A stretch of DNA of 7,053 nt from Nevskiaceae bacterium (GCA_031277355.1 JAITMN010000051.1:1-7053), one strand, 5' to 3'; numbered from the stretch's first letter, positions 1 to 6,659 are shown. Notes: a model not told the origin generated them from the sequence alone. Program-made: numbers and translations.

Positions 1-127
1 GGGGGGGGGCGGTTTCCCCCCCGCGCGGGGGGGGGGGGGGGGGGGGGGGGCCCCCCGGGCCGGTGCCAGCGAGGGGCGGGCTCGGGGGGCGGCGGCCCCC
101 ACCCCCCCCCCCCCCCCCCCTCGCCCG
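1..127. other. Low-complexity G/C contig end, probably artefact
   Basis: This stretch is almost entirely G and C in long runs, including about 24 consecutive G at 27-50 and about 19 consecutive C at 102-120. No reading frame, RNA or promoter can be recognised in it. Nothing else in the window has such homopolymers. Runs of this kind are typical of low-quality ends of short-read assemblies, where dark cycles are called as G, rather than of a bacterial chromosome. I treat it as unreliable sequence, with no biological feature asserted. Confidence 0.75.
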
Positions 128-141
128 CAAGCGGGAGAGGG
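118..141. repeat. REP-like imperfect palindrome (degraded copy)
   Basis: The arms are CCCTCGCCCGC (118-128) and GCGGGAGAGGG (131-141) around an AA centre. They pair with one mismatch at 123. The core CCCGCAAGCGGG is shared with the perfect palindrome at 1634-1657, so both probably belong to the same short intergenic repeat family common in GC-rich Proteobacteria. The left arm runs into the C homopolymer at 102-120, so its first bases are untrustworthy. It lies downstream of the glutamate dehydrogenase gene. There is no T-tract to make it an intrinsic terminator. Confidence 0.5.
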
Positions 142-172
142 GGCAACACCGGGCGCGCACTGGGCGAAGAAA

Positions 173-191
173 AGATATGCACAAGAGACAG
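173..191 (+). other. Near match to the Tn5/Nextera mosaic end (probable adapter remnant)
   Basis: The 19 bases AGATATGCACAAGAGACAG match the 19-bp Tn5 mosaic end used in Nextera libraries (AGATGTGTATAAGAGACAG) at 16 positions, including the last nine without a break. The three differences are all transitions. The orientation would place genuine insert sequence to the right, from 192. Together with the low-complexity sequence to the left, this suggests library adapter left at a contig edge. A real Tn5-type transposon end is less likely because no transposase gene or target duplication is visible here. Confidence 0.55.
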
Positions 192-251
192 CCCAGAGGG
201 AGAGGGAGTTAAACAGTCCGCACAATGACCTGCTACTAAGACGCTGCCCCC
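192..251. other. Spacer downstream of glutamate dehydrogenase, no feature seen
   Basis: These 60 bases lie between the mosaic-end-like sequence and the stop codon of the minus-strand dehydrogenase gene. I see no hairpin followed by a T-tract on the minus strand, so no intrinsic terminator is supported, and there is no reading frame of note. Base composition looks normal again here, which fits genuine chromosome resuming around this point. Confidence 0.4.
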
Positions 252-1529
252 TCACGGATAAAGCCCGCGCTCCTTGCGCGCCATCAGAATCCGCTCGCAC
301 GCCACCGCGTAGGTCGCGGTGCGCAGCGGGATCTTGTGGCGGTCGGCCTTGTCCCAGATGTGGTTGAGCCCGTTCATCATGATGCGGTCGAGCCGCTCGT
401 TGATTTCCTCCTCGTCCCAGAAGAAGGACGAGAAATCCTGCACCCACTCGAAGTAGCTCACCGTCACGCCGCCCGCGTTGCAGATCACGTCCGGCACGAC
501 CAGCACACCGCGCTCGGCGAGGATGTCGTCGGCCTCGGGCACCGTCGGGCCGTTGGCGCCTTCGAGCACCATGCGGGCCTGGACCCGCCTGGCGCGCTCG
601 GCGGTGAGTTGGCCTTCGAGCGCGGCGGGGATCAGGATGTCGCACGGCGCGCCCCAGAAAGCCTCCTCGCCGATCGCCTCGCCGCCCTTGAAGCCGGCGA
701 TGCCGCCTTCCCGGCGCGCGTACGCCACCAGCCCGGCCACATCGAACCCCTTGTCGTTGACCAGAGTGCCGGTGTGATCCTGCACCGCGACGATCTTCGC
801 GCCGGCTTCGGCGAAGAGCTCGGCCGCCGACGAGCCCACGTTGCCGAAACCCTGCACCGCCACGCGCGCGCCGCGCAGTTCCAGGCCGTGGCGGCGCGCG
901 GCCTCGCGGCCCGTAACGAACACGCCGCGGCCGGTCGCCTTCACGCGCCCGAGCGAGCCGCCCAGGTGCAGCGGCTTGCCGGTGACGACGCCGGTCGCGG
1001 TGCCGCCCACGTTCATCGAATAGGTGTCCATCATCCACGCCATGATCTGCGCGTTGGTGTTCACGTCGGGCGCCGGGATGTCGCTGAGCGGACCGATGAT
1101 GAGGCCGATCTCGCTGGTATAGCGGCGCGTGACTCTTTCCAGCTCCTTTTGCGACAGCTTCCCGGGATCGACGCGGATGCCGCCCTTGGCGCCGCCATAC
1201 GGCAGGTTGACGGCGGCGCATTTGACGGTCATCCAGGCCGACAGCGCCATGACTTCCTCAAGCGTGACGTCGGGATGGAATCGCACGCCGCCCTTGCCGG
1301 GCCCGCGCGAGAGGTTGTGCTGCACGCGGTAGCCCTCGAAGTGGACGACGGCGCCGTCGTCCATCTCGATCGGCACATCGACGATCAGCGCCCGCTTGGG
1401 CCGCTTGAGCGTCTCGACCCAGCGCGCCAGATCGCCGAGATAGGGCACGACGCGGTCGACCTGCGACAGGTAGATGCCCCAGGGGCTGTTGGGGGACGGG
1501 TTGATGTAGGAGAGGGTGGAGGAACTCAT
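252..1529 (-). CDS. gdhA: NAD(P)-dependent glutamate dehydrogenase (Glu/Leu/Phe/Val dehydrogenase family)
   Basis: This 425-residue cytoplasmic enzyme reversibly deaminates glutamate to 2-oxoglutarate and ammonia. The N-terminal substrate domain shows GPGKGG (K79), K103, the catalytic loop PYGGAKGG (K115) and PAPD (D155). These sit exactly ten residues before K89, K113, K125 and D165 of the Clostridium symbiosum enzyme, so register and function agree. S358 in the VSYFEW motif is the expected second glutamate-specificity residue. The Rossmann domain has GFGNVG at 227-232 and an acidic D251 after beta-2, which weakly favours NAD. The start at 1529 (MSSSTLSY) was chosen over the upstream in-frame ATG at 1646 because that would add 39 unconserved residues and run through the REP-like hairpin. 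Only a weak purine stretch (GGGAAA) precedes the start. The gene symbol is by family; catabolic relatives are also called gudB or rocG. Confidence 0.93.
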   Translation of the reverse strand: MSSSTLSYINPSPNSPWGIYLSQVDRVVPYLGDLARWVETLKRPKRALIVDVPIEMDDGAVVHFEGYRVQHNLSRGPGKGGVRFHPDVTLEEVMALSAWMTVKCAAVNLPYGGAKGGIRVDPGKLSQKELERVTRRYTSEIGLIIGPLSDIPAPDVNTNAQIMAWMMDTYSMNVGGTATGVVTGKPLHLGGSLGRVKATGRGVFVTGREAARRHGLELRGARVAVQGFGNVGSSAAELFAEAGAKIVAVQDHTGTLVNDKGFDVAGLVAYARREGGIAGFKGGEAIGEEAFWGAPCDILIPAALEGQLTAERARRVQARMVLEGANGPTVPEADDILAERGVLVVPDVICNAGGVTVSYFEWVQDFSSFFWDEEEINERLDRIMMNGLNHIWDKADRHKIPLRTATYAVACERILMARKERGLYP

Positions 1530-1565
1530 GGCGGATGTTTCCCGGAAGTGGTTGAACAACAGGCG

Positions 1566-1595
1566 TAGTTTGGGATGGGGGCGGCGCATCGTCAA
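1566..1595 (-). promoter_or_regulatory. Weak candidate sigma-70 promoter for the dehydrogenase gene
   Basis: Read on the minus strand there is a TTGACG box (1595-1590), five of six to the -35 consensus. It is followed after 17 bases by CAAACT (1572-1567), only three of six to the -10 consensus. The position, about 40 bases upstream of the start codon at 1529, is plausible, but the -10 is poor. It is the best candidate I can find in the 182-bp spacer. Confidence 0.22.
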
Positions 1596-1633
1596 CGCAT
1601 CGCTTCTTCCAGTGCGACATCCCCCCACCCCTG

Positions 1634-1657
1634 CCCTCCCCCGCAAGCGGGGGAGGG
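1634..1657. repeat. REP-like perfect palindrome in the yggS-gdhA spacer
   Basis: Arms CCCTCCCCCGC (1634-1644) and GCGGGGGAGGG (1647-1657) form a perfect 11-bp stem around AA. It sits in the 182-bp spacer (1530-1711) between two minus-strand genes. No T-tract follows on either strand, so it is not a canonical intrinsic terminator. In RNA it would still be a very stable hairpin that could stabilise the 3' end of the yggS message or reduce read-through into the dehydrogenase gene. Its core matches the copy at 118-141, so the two appear to flank the dehydrogenase gene. Confidence 0.75.
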
Positions 1658-1711
1658 AGCCGTACCCGCCTGGTTCATGCGCCGCCGGTGGATGGCGCCA
1701 CTCTCAGGCTC

Positions 1712-2425
1712 TCAGCGCGAATCGGCATTGCCGGCGCCTGGCCGCCCGCCGAAGATCGCCGTGCCGACGCGCACCATCGTGCTGCCCGCCGCGACCGCCG
1801 CTTCGAGATCGGCGGACATGCCCAGCGACAGCGTGTCCACCGCCAGGCCCGCCGATCGAAGCCGGTCGAGCACCGCGGCGGCGCGCAGGAACAGGCCGCG
1901 CTGCGTCTCGAAGTCCGGCGCGGGTTCGGGGATCGCCATCAAGCCGCACAAGCGCAGGCGCGGCAAGGCCGCCACGGCTCGCGCGAGCGGCAGCGCCTCC
2001 TCCGGCGGCACGCCGGACTTGTTGGCGCCGGCATCGACGTTGACCTGCAAGCACACCTGCAACGGCGGCAGGCCGCCGGGGCGCTGTTCGGAAAGGCGCT
2101 GCGCGATCTTGAGCCGGTCGACGCCGTGCACCCAGTCGAAATGCTCGGCCACCGCGCGCGTCTTGTTGCTTTGCAACGGGCCGATGCAGTGCCATTCGAG
2201 CCGGTCGCGCAGATCGCGCAGCGCCTCGATCTTGGCGATGCCTTCCTGCACGTAGTTTTCGCCGAACGCCGTCTGGCCGGCGGCGTGCGCCTCGCGGATG
2301 GCCTCGGCCGGGAAGGTTTTCGACACCGCCAGCAGGCGCACGCCCGCCGGGTCGCGGCCAACGGCTGAGCAGGCCGTCGCGATGCGTTGCCGGACTGTCT
2401 GAAGGTTGCTGTGAATCGTCGTCAT
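1712..2425 (-). CDS. yggS: YggS/PROSC family pyridoxal phosphate homeostasis protein
   Basis: This single-domain cytoplasmic PLP-binding protein of the alanine-racemase N-terminal fold has no known catalytic activity. It buffers free pyridoxal 5'-phosphate and so affects amino-acid and keto-acid pools. Numbered from the ATG at 2425 (237 residues), the PLP lysine in LLAVSKTFP is K36, the same number as in E. coli YggS. FGENYVQE lies at 54-61, WHCIGPLQSNK at 78-88, and the phosphate-binding end LSLGMSADLEAA through MVRVGTAIFG at 199-226. The usual WHFIGPLQSNK Phe is Cys here. A second in-frame ATG lies two codons upstream at 2431. Neither has a recognisable Shine-Dalgarno, and I chose 2425 for the K36 agreement. 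It is divergent from pilT, the same arrangement as PA0394-pilT in Pseudomonas aeruginosa, which suggests conserved synteny rather than a shared pathway. Confidence 0.93.
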   Translation of the reverse strand: MTTIHSNLQTVRQRIATACSAVGRDPAGVRLLAVSKTFPAEAIREAHAAGQTAFGENYVQEGIAKIEALRDLRDRLEWHCIGPLQSNKTRAVAEHFDWVHGVDRLKIAQRLSEQRPGGLPPLQVCLQVNVDAGANKSGVPPEEALPLARAVAALPRLRLCGLMAIPEPAPDFETQRGLFLRAAAVLDRLRSAGLAVDTLSLGMSADLEAAVAAGSTMVRVGTAIFGGRPGAGNADSR

Positions 2426-2453
2426 AATCATCGAAAAATATCAGGGAGACTTC
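2406..2453. promoter_or_regulatory. Divergent yggS/pilT control region, AT-rich island
   Basis: Only 28 bases separate the yggS start (2425) from the pilT start (2454), and this is one of the few AT-rich spots in the neighbourhood (2423-2441). CATAAT at 2423-2428 matches five of six -10 bases in the pilT direction, but no good -35 stands 16-18 bases before it. In the yggS direction GATATT (complement of 2437-2442) matches four of six, with TTGAGC as a possible -35 at too long a spacing (20). Promoter elements must extend into both coding regions. The exact boxes are unproven. Confidence 0.35.
2443..2449 (+). promoter_or_regulatory. Ribosome binding site of pilT
   Basis: AGGGAGA lies four bases before the ATG at 2454. 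It is the clearest Shine-Dalgarno in the window, fixes the pilT start, and supports pilT as the first gene of the plus-strand string. Confidence 0.7.
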
Positions 2454-3560
2454 ATGAACATCGCTCAACTGCTGGCCTTCAGCATCGAAAGCCAGGCTTC
2501 CGACCTGCACCTGTCCGCCGGCCTGCCACCGATGATCCGTGTTCATGGCGACCTGCGCCGCATCGGCGTCGGCGCGCTCGATCACCCGGCCGTGCATGCC
2601 ATGGTGACCGGCATCATGAGCGACACCCACCGCAAGCACTACGCGGAGTCTCTCGAAGTCGATTTCTCGTTCGCGATCGACGGCCTGGCGCGCTTCCGGG
2701 TCAACGCCTTCACCCAGTCGCGCGGCGCGGCGGCGGTGTTCCGGGTCATTCCATCCCGGATTCTCACACTCGAACAGCTTGGCGCGCCCCCGATCCTCGG
2801 CGAACTCGCGCTCAAGCCGCGCGGCCTGGTGCTCGTGACCGGGCCGACCGGCTCGGGCAAGTCGACCACGCTGGCGGCGATGGTCGACCACCTCAACGAA
2901 ACGCGGCACGGCCACATCCTCACGGTCGAGGACCCGATCGAGTTCGTGCACGAATCGAAGCGGTGCCTGATCCAGCAGCGCGAGGTCGGGTCGATGACGC
3001 GCTCGTTCGCCAACGCGCTGCGTTCGGCGCTGCGCGAAGACCCGGACGCCATTCTGGTGGGCGAAATGCGCGATCTCGAAACCATCCACCTCGCGATGAC
3101 CGCCGCCGAAACCGGCCATCTGGTGTTCGGCACGCTGCACACCACCGGCGCGGTGAAGACCATCGACCGCCTGATCGACGCGCTGCCCGCCGATCAGCGC
3201 GAACAGACCAAGAGCTTTCTGTCGCAGAGCCTGATCGCAGTGGTCACTCAGGTGCTGGTGAAGACGCCCGACAATCAGGGCCGCCGCGCGGTATGCGAAG
3301 TGATGGTGATGACCAAGGCCATTGCCAAGCTGATTCAATCGGATCAAACCCACCAGATTCCCAGCCAACTGCAAACCGGGCGCGAGTTCGGCATGCAATT
3401 GCTGGATCAGGGCCTGCTTGCGGCGGTGCAGGCGCGCGAGGTCGATCCCGACAGCGCCTATGGCTTTGCCACCGACAAGCGGTTGCTGGAAAAATTCGTC
3501 ACCGACACTTCGCTGCTGCCAAAGCTCGACGTGAACCGCACGGATCGCTCCGATGGCTGA
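2454..3560 (+). CDS. pilT: PilT, type IV pilus retraction ATPase
   Basis: This hexameric GspE/PilT-family ATPase sits at the inner-membrane base of the type IV pilus and drives pilin disassembly, hence twitching motility and DNA uptake. Its 368 residues begin with the PilT signature ASDLHLSAGLPPMIRVHGD (15-33). FRVNAF (81-86) and RGAAAVFR (90-97) follow in the N-terminal PAS-like domain. The ATPase core has Walker A GPTGSGKST (130-138), Asp box ILTVEDPIEFVH (155-166), Walker B ILVGEMRDLE (200-209, E204) and His box HLVFGTLHT (222-230). There is no signal peptide or membrane segment. The motif that reads AIRNLIRE in well-studied PilT is AIAKLIQS here (289-296), and the tail is about 20 residues longer than the usual ~345. 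A strong Shine-Dalgarno precedes the ATG. The end overlaps the next gene by 8 nt. Confidence 0.95.
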   Translation: MNIAQLLAFSIESQASDLHLSAGLPPMIRVHGDLRRIGVGALDHPAVHAMVTGIMSDTHRKHYAESLEVDFSFAIDGLARFRVNAFTQSRGAAAVFRVIPSRILTLEQLGAPPILGELALKPRGLVLVTGPTGSGKSTTLAAMVDHLNETRHGHILTVEDPIEFVHESKRCLIQQREVGSMTRSFANALRSALREDPDAILVGEMRDLETIHLAMTAAETGHLVFGTLHTTGAVKTIDRLIDALPADQREQTKSFLSQSLIAVVTQVLVKTPDNQGRRAVCEVMVMTKAIAKLIQSDQTHQIPSQLQTGREFGMQLLDQGLLAAVQAREVDPDSAYGFATDKRLLEKFVTDTSLLPKLDVNRTDRSDG

Positions 3561-4614
3561 GATCGACGCCCTTCTGGCCGAAGTGGTGAAGCGGCACGGC
3601 TCGGACCTGCACTTCATTGCGGGCGAGCCGCCCAGGATTCGCCTGCACGGCGACTTGTTGCCGCTGCAAGGCGAGCGGCTGGACGCAGCCACCGTGCAAC
3701 GCGCGCTGGTGGAAATCCTGCCGCCGAAGGCCGCCGCACGCTTGGACTCTCACGACGGCGCGGACTTCGCCTACGCCCTGGGCGCGCAGGGCCGCTTTCG
3801 CGTGAATGTGATGCGCCAGCTCAACGGTCTGGGCGCAGTGTTTCGCACGATTCCCTCGCAGGCGTTGACGATGGACGAACTGAATCTGCCGCAGTCGGTG
3901 CATAACCTTGCGCGTGCGCAGAACGGATTGATCCTCGTGACTGGCAAGACCGGCTCGGGAAAATCCACCACGCTGGCGGCTATTATTGACGACATCAATC
4001 GCCGCGACAAAGGTCATATCCTCACCATCGAAGACCCGATCGAGTTCGTGCATCAGCGGCGCAATTGCCTGATCAGCCAGCGTGAAGTGGGCGTGCATAC
4101 ACCCAGCTTCGCCGCCGCGCTGCACTCGGCCCTGCGCGAAGACCCGGACGTGATCCTCGTGGGTGAAATGCGCGATCTGGAAACGATCAGCATTGCGGTG
4201 ACCGCTGCGGAAATGGGCATCCTCGTCATGGGCACGCTGCACACCAACGGCGCGGCGCAAACGGTGGATCGCGTGATCAACGTCTTTCCCGCCGACAAGC
4301 AATCGCATGTGCGCACGATGCTGTCCACGTCGCTGCGCGGCGTGATCTCGCAGCAACTGCTGCAACGCGCCGACAAATCCGGGCGCGTTGCGGCGCTTGA
4401 GATTCTCGTCAACACGCCTGCGGCAGCCAATCTGATCCGTCAGGGCAAGCTCGATCAGATCGAGAACACGATGCAGGCCGGCGCGCAGTTCGGCATGCGC
4501 ACGATGGATACTTCCATCCAGGCGCTGTACGACCAGAAATTGATTTCCGGCCGCGAGGCTTACGGGAAAGCCATCAACAAAGCCCGCTTCGAGGCGGTAA
4601 AGGACATGAATTGA
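3553..4614 (+). CDS. Second PilT-family twitching ATPase (in the pilU position)
   Basis: This 353-residue retraction-type ATPase paralogue probably works with or in place of PilT at the pilus base. GSDLHFIAGEPPRIRLHGD (16-34) opens the N-terminal domain. The core has Walker A GKTGSGKST (131-139), Asp box ILTIEDPIEFVH (156-167), Walker B ILVGEMRDLE (201-210) and His box ILVMGTLHT (223-231). By position this would be pilU, but P. aeruginosa PilU reads GATGTGKST, GEVRTRET and ATLHAN at these sites and is longer (382 residues). The present protein is therefore closer to PilT, so I leave the symbol empty. AIRNLIRE is replaced by AAANLIRQ (290-297). It starts 8 nt inside the pilT end with no strong Shine-Dalgarno, implying translational coupling. 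DNA is identical to pilT for 20 bases at the Asp box (2931-2950 and 4033-4052), fitting an old tandem duplication. Confidence 0.9.
   Translation: MAEIDALLAEVVKRHGSDLHFIAGEPPRIRLHGDLLPLQGERLDAATVQRALVEILPPKAAARLDSHDGADFAYALGAQGRFRVNVMRQLNGLGAVFRTIPSQALTMDELNLPQSVHNLARAQNGLILVTGKTGSGKSTTLAAIIDDINRRDKGHILTIEDPIEFVHQRRNCLISQREVGVHTPSFAAALHSALREDPDVILVGEMRDLETISIAVTAAEMGILVMGTLHTNGAAQTVDRVINVFPADKQSHVRTMLSTSLRGVISQQLLQRADKSGRVAALEILVNTPAAANLIRQGKLDQIENTMQAGAQFGMRTMDTSIQALYDQKLISGREAYGKAINKARFEAVKDMN
4599..4604 (+). promoter_or_regulatory. Ribosome binding site of metG
   Basis: AAAGGA lies inside the last codons of the preceding ATPase gene, six bases before the TTG at 4611. It decides the metG start: no ATG in the metG frame lies near this point, while the out-of-frame ATG at 4606 belongs to the upstream gene. 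Confidence 0.55.
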
Positions 4615-6659
4615 CCGAATTCGCATCGAGTGCGCCACGCCGTCTGCTCGTAACCAGCGCACTGCCCTACGCCAACGGCGCGCTGCATCTGGGGCACATC
4701 ATCGAGGCGGTGCAAACCGATATCTGGTGCCGCTTCCAGCGGCTGCGCGGTCACGATTGTCTGTATGTGTGCGCCGAAGACTGCCACGGCACGCCGATCA
4801 TGATTCGCGCCCGGCAAGACGGCACAACGCCCGAGCAATTGATCGCCGACGCCTCCGCGAGCCATCAGCGCGATTACGCCGGCTTCAACATCGCCTTCGA
4901 TCACTTCCACGCCACGCACTCGGAAGAAAATCGCCGCTACTGCGAATCGATCTACGCCACGCTGCGCAAGCGCGGCGCGATAGACCGGCGCAGCGTGCGT
5001 CAGGCTTACGACGAACAGGCGGGCATGTTCCTGCCGGATCGCTTCGTGCGCGGAACCTGTCCGCGCTGCGGCGCGGCCGATCAATACGGGGATTCCTGCG
5101 AGGTGTGCGGGGCCACGTATTCACCGGCGGAATTGAAAGATGCGATCTCCACGATCAGCGGCACGCGGCCCGTGCTGCGCGACTCGGATCATCTGTTCTT
5201 TCGTCTGGGTCTGTTCGACAAAGACCTGCGTGAATGGCTCGCAAGCGTGGGTCTGCAACCGGCGGTGCGCGCCAAGCTCGATGAATGGTTTGAGGCCGGC
5301 CTGCAAGACTGGGACATCTCGCGCGATGCGCCCTACTTCGGCTTTGAAATTCCCGACGCGCCCGGCAAGTATTTCTATGTGTGGTTCGACGCGCCCATTG
5401 GCTACATCAGCAGCTTTGCTGCGCTGGCCGCGCGGCGCGGGCTGAATGTGGATGACTACTGGAAGGCCGGCGCAAGCACCGAGCTGCATCATTTCATCGG
5501 CAAGGACATCAGCTACTTTCACACGCTGTTCTGGCCGGCGGTGTTGCAGGGCGCGGGCTATCGCCGTCCCACTGACGTGCATGTGCATGGCTTTCTCACC
5601 GTGGACGGGCAGAAGATGTCCAAGTCGCGCGGCACCTTCATCACCGCGCAGCGTTATCTGGAACTACTGCCCGCTGATCCGCTGCGCTACTACTTTGCGG
5701 CGAAGCTGGGCAATGGCCTCGATGACATCGACCTGAATCTGGAGGACTTCACCGCCCGCGTGAACTCCGACATCGTGGGCAAGCTGGTGAACATCGCCAG
5801 CCGCTGCGCGCCGTTCATCGCCAAGGGCGGCGGTCATCTTTCTGCGGCGTTGCCCGATGAAGCGCTGTATGCGCAGTTCACCGCGCGCTCGGAAGACATC
5901 GCCGCGCTGTGGAACAGCCGCGACTACGCCGGCGCGGTGCGTGAAATCATGCTGCTGGCTGATCGCGCCAATCAGTATGTGGATCAGAACAAGCCCTGGG
6001 TGCTCGCCAAAGACCCCGCGCGGCTCGATGAGGCGCGCGCCGTGGCGACGCAGGGCATCAATCTGTTTCGCGTGCTGATGACGTGGCTTGCGCCGGTGCT
6101 GCCGGACATTGCCGCCAAGGCCGCGCAATGGCTGGGAGATGATGCGCTGTCGACTTGGAACGGCATCGCCACACCGCTGCTGAATCGCGCGCTCGCGGCG
6201 TATCCGCAATTGGCGGCGCGGCTCGATCCGGCGGTGGTGAAGCAATTGGTGGCAACGCCACCCGCGTCGGCGCCAGCCTTACCCTCATCATCACAACAAT
6301 CCACTCCTTCGCAGGCAAAGCCCGTGATCAACATCGACGAATTCGCCAAACTCGACCTTCGCGCCGCGAAGGTGCTGGCCGCTTCCCGCGTGGAAGGCTC
6401 CGACAAACTGCTGCAACTCACGCTCGATCTGGGCAGCGAGCAGCGCAATGTGTTCTCCGGCATCGCCGCGAACTATGCACCCGAACAACTGGTAGGCCGT
6501 TATGTGGTGATGATCGCCAATCTCGCGCCGCGCAAGATGCGCTTCGGCGTATCCGAAGGCATGGTGCTGTGCGCGGGCGGGCCGAAGGAAGATGGCAGTG
6601 AAGGCGTGTTTCTGCTGTCGGCCGACGCAGGCGTTGCGCCGGGCATGAAGATCACTTGA
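4611..6659 (+). CDS. metG: Methionyl-tRNA synthetase (class I, with C-terminal tRNA-binding domain)
   Basis: The enzyme charges tRNA-Met and initiator tRNA with methionine in the cytoplasm and is essential. At 682 residues it is close to the E. coli enzyme in size. SALPYANGALHLGHI carries the HIGH-type motif HLGH (26-29). The connective domain has a single zinc knuckle, C150-x2-C153 and C163-x2-C166. KMSKS is at 335-339. The anticodon-binding helical domain follows, with DDIDLNLEDF (371-380) and NQYVDQNKPW (454-463). A Ser/Pro/Ala linker (about 548-572) leads to the Trbp111-like OB domain (about 575-682) with SDKLLQLTLDLG and NLAPRKMRFGVSEGM, which in relatives makes the enzyme a dimer. The start is TTG, in a 4-nt TTGA overlap with the preceding stop, supported by AAAGGA six bases upstream. 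Nothing needed for catalysis appears missing. Confidence 0.97.
   Translation: MTEFASSAPRRLLVTSALPYANGALHLGHIIEAVQTDIWCRFQRLRGHDCLYVCAEDCHGTPIMIRARQDGTTPEQLIADASASHQRDYAGFNIAFDHFHATHSEENRRYCESIYATLRKRGAIDRRSVRQAYDEQAGMFLPDRFVRGTCPRCGAADQYGDSCEVCGATYSPAELKDAISTISGTRPVLRDSDHLFFRLGLFDKDLREWLASVGLQPAVRAKLDEWFEAGLQDWDISRDAPYFGFEIPDAPGKYFYVWFDAPIGYISSFAALAARRGLNVDDYWKAGASTELHHFIGKDISYFHTLFWPAVLQGAGYRRPTDVHVHGFLTVDGQKMSKSRGTFITAQRYLELLPADPLRYYFAAKLGNGLDDIDLNLEDFTARVNSDIVGKLVNIASRCAPFIAKGGGHLSAALPDEALYAQFTARSEDIAALWNSRDYAGAVREIMLLADRANQYVDQNKPWVLAKDPARLDEARAVATQGINLFRVLMTWLAPVLPDIAAKAAQWLGDDALSTWNGIATPLLNRALAAYPQLAARLDPAVVKQLVATPPASAPALPSSSQQSTPSQAKPVINIDEFAKLDLRAAKVLAASRVEGSDKLLQLTLDLGSEQRNVFSGIAANYAPEQLVGRYVVMIANLAPRKMRFGVSEGMVLCAGGPKEDGSEGVFLLSADAGVAPGMKIT

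Noticed and set aside
173..191. Genuine Tn5/IS50 transposon end
   Set aside because: No transposase or resistance gene, target duplication or second end is visible, and the surrounding low-complexity sequence points to a library adapter.
336..1568. 410-codon open frame on the plus strand over the dehydrogenase gene
   Set aside because: It is antisense to a gene with complete catalytic motifs. The translation is rich in His, Arg, Ala and Asp with no recognisable domain, as expected from a shadow frame in GC-rich DNA.
1530..1646. Extended N-terminus of the dehydrogenase from the ATG at 1646
   Set aside because: It would add 39 Arg-rich residues encoded partly by the REP-like hairpin. The start at 1529 gives the family length and exact catalytic register.
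1634..1657. Intrinsic terminator for yggS
   Set aside because: The stem is perfect, but on the minus strand it is followed by G-rich sequence rather than a T-tract, and the same core occurs at 118-141. A REP-like repeat explains it better.
1704..3692. 662-codon open frame on the minus strand across yggS and pilT
   Set aside because: It overlaps yggS in another frame and is antisense to pilT, both of which are clearly real. No domain can be seen, and its length follows from high GC and few stop codons.
3499..4662. 387-codon open frame on the minus strand over the second ATPase gene
   Set aside because: Antisense shadow of a conserved ATPase with all nucleotide-binding motifs; its translation is compositionally biased and unrecognisable.
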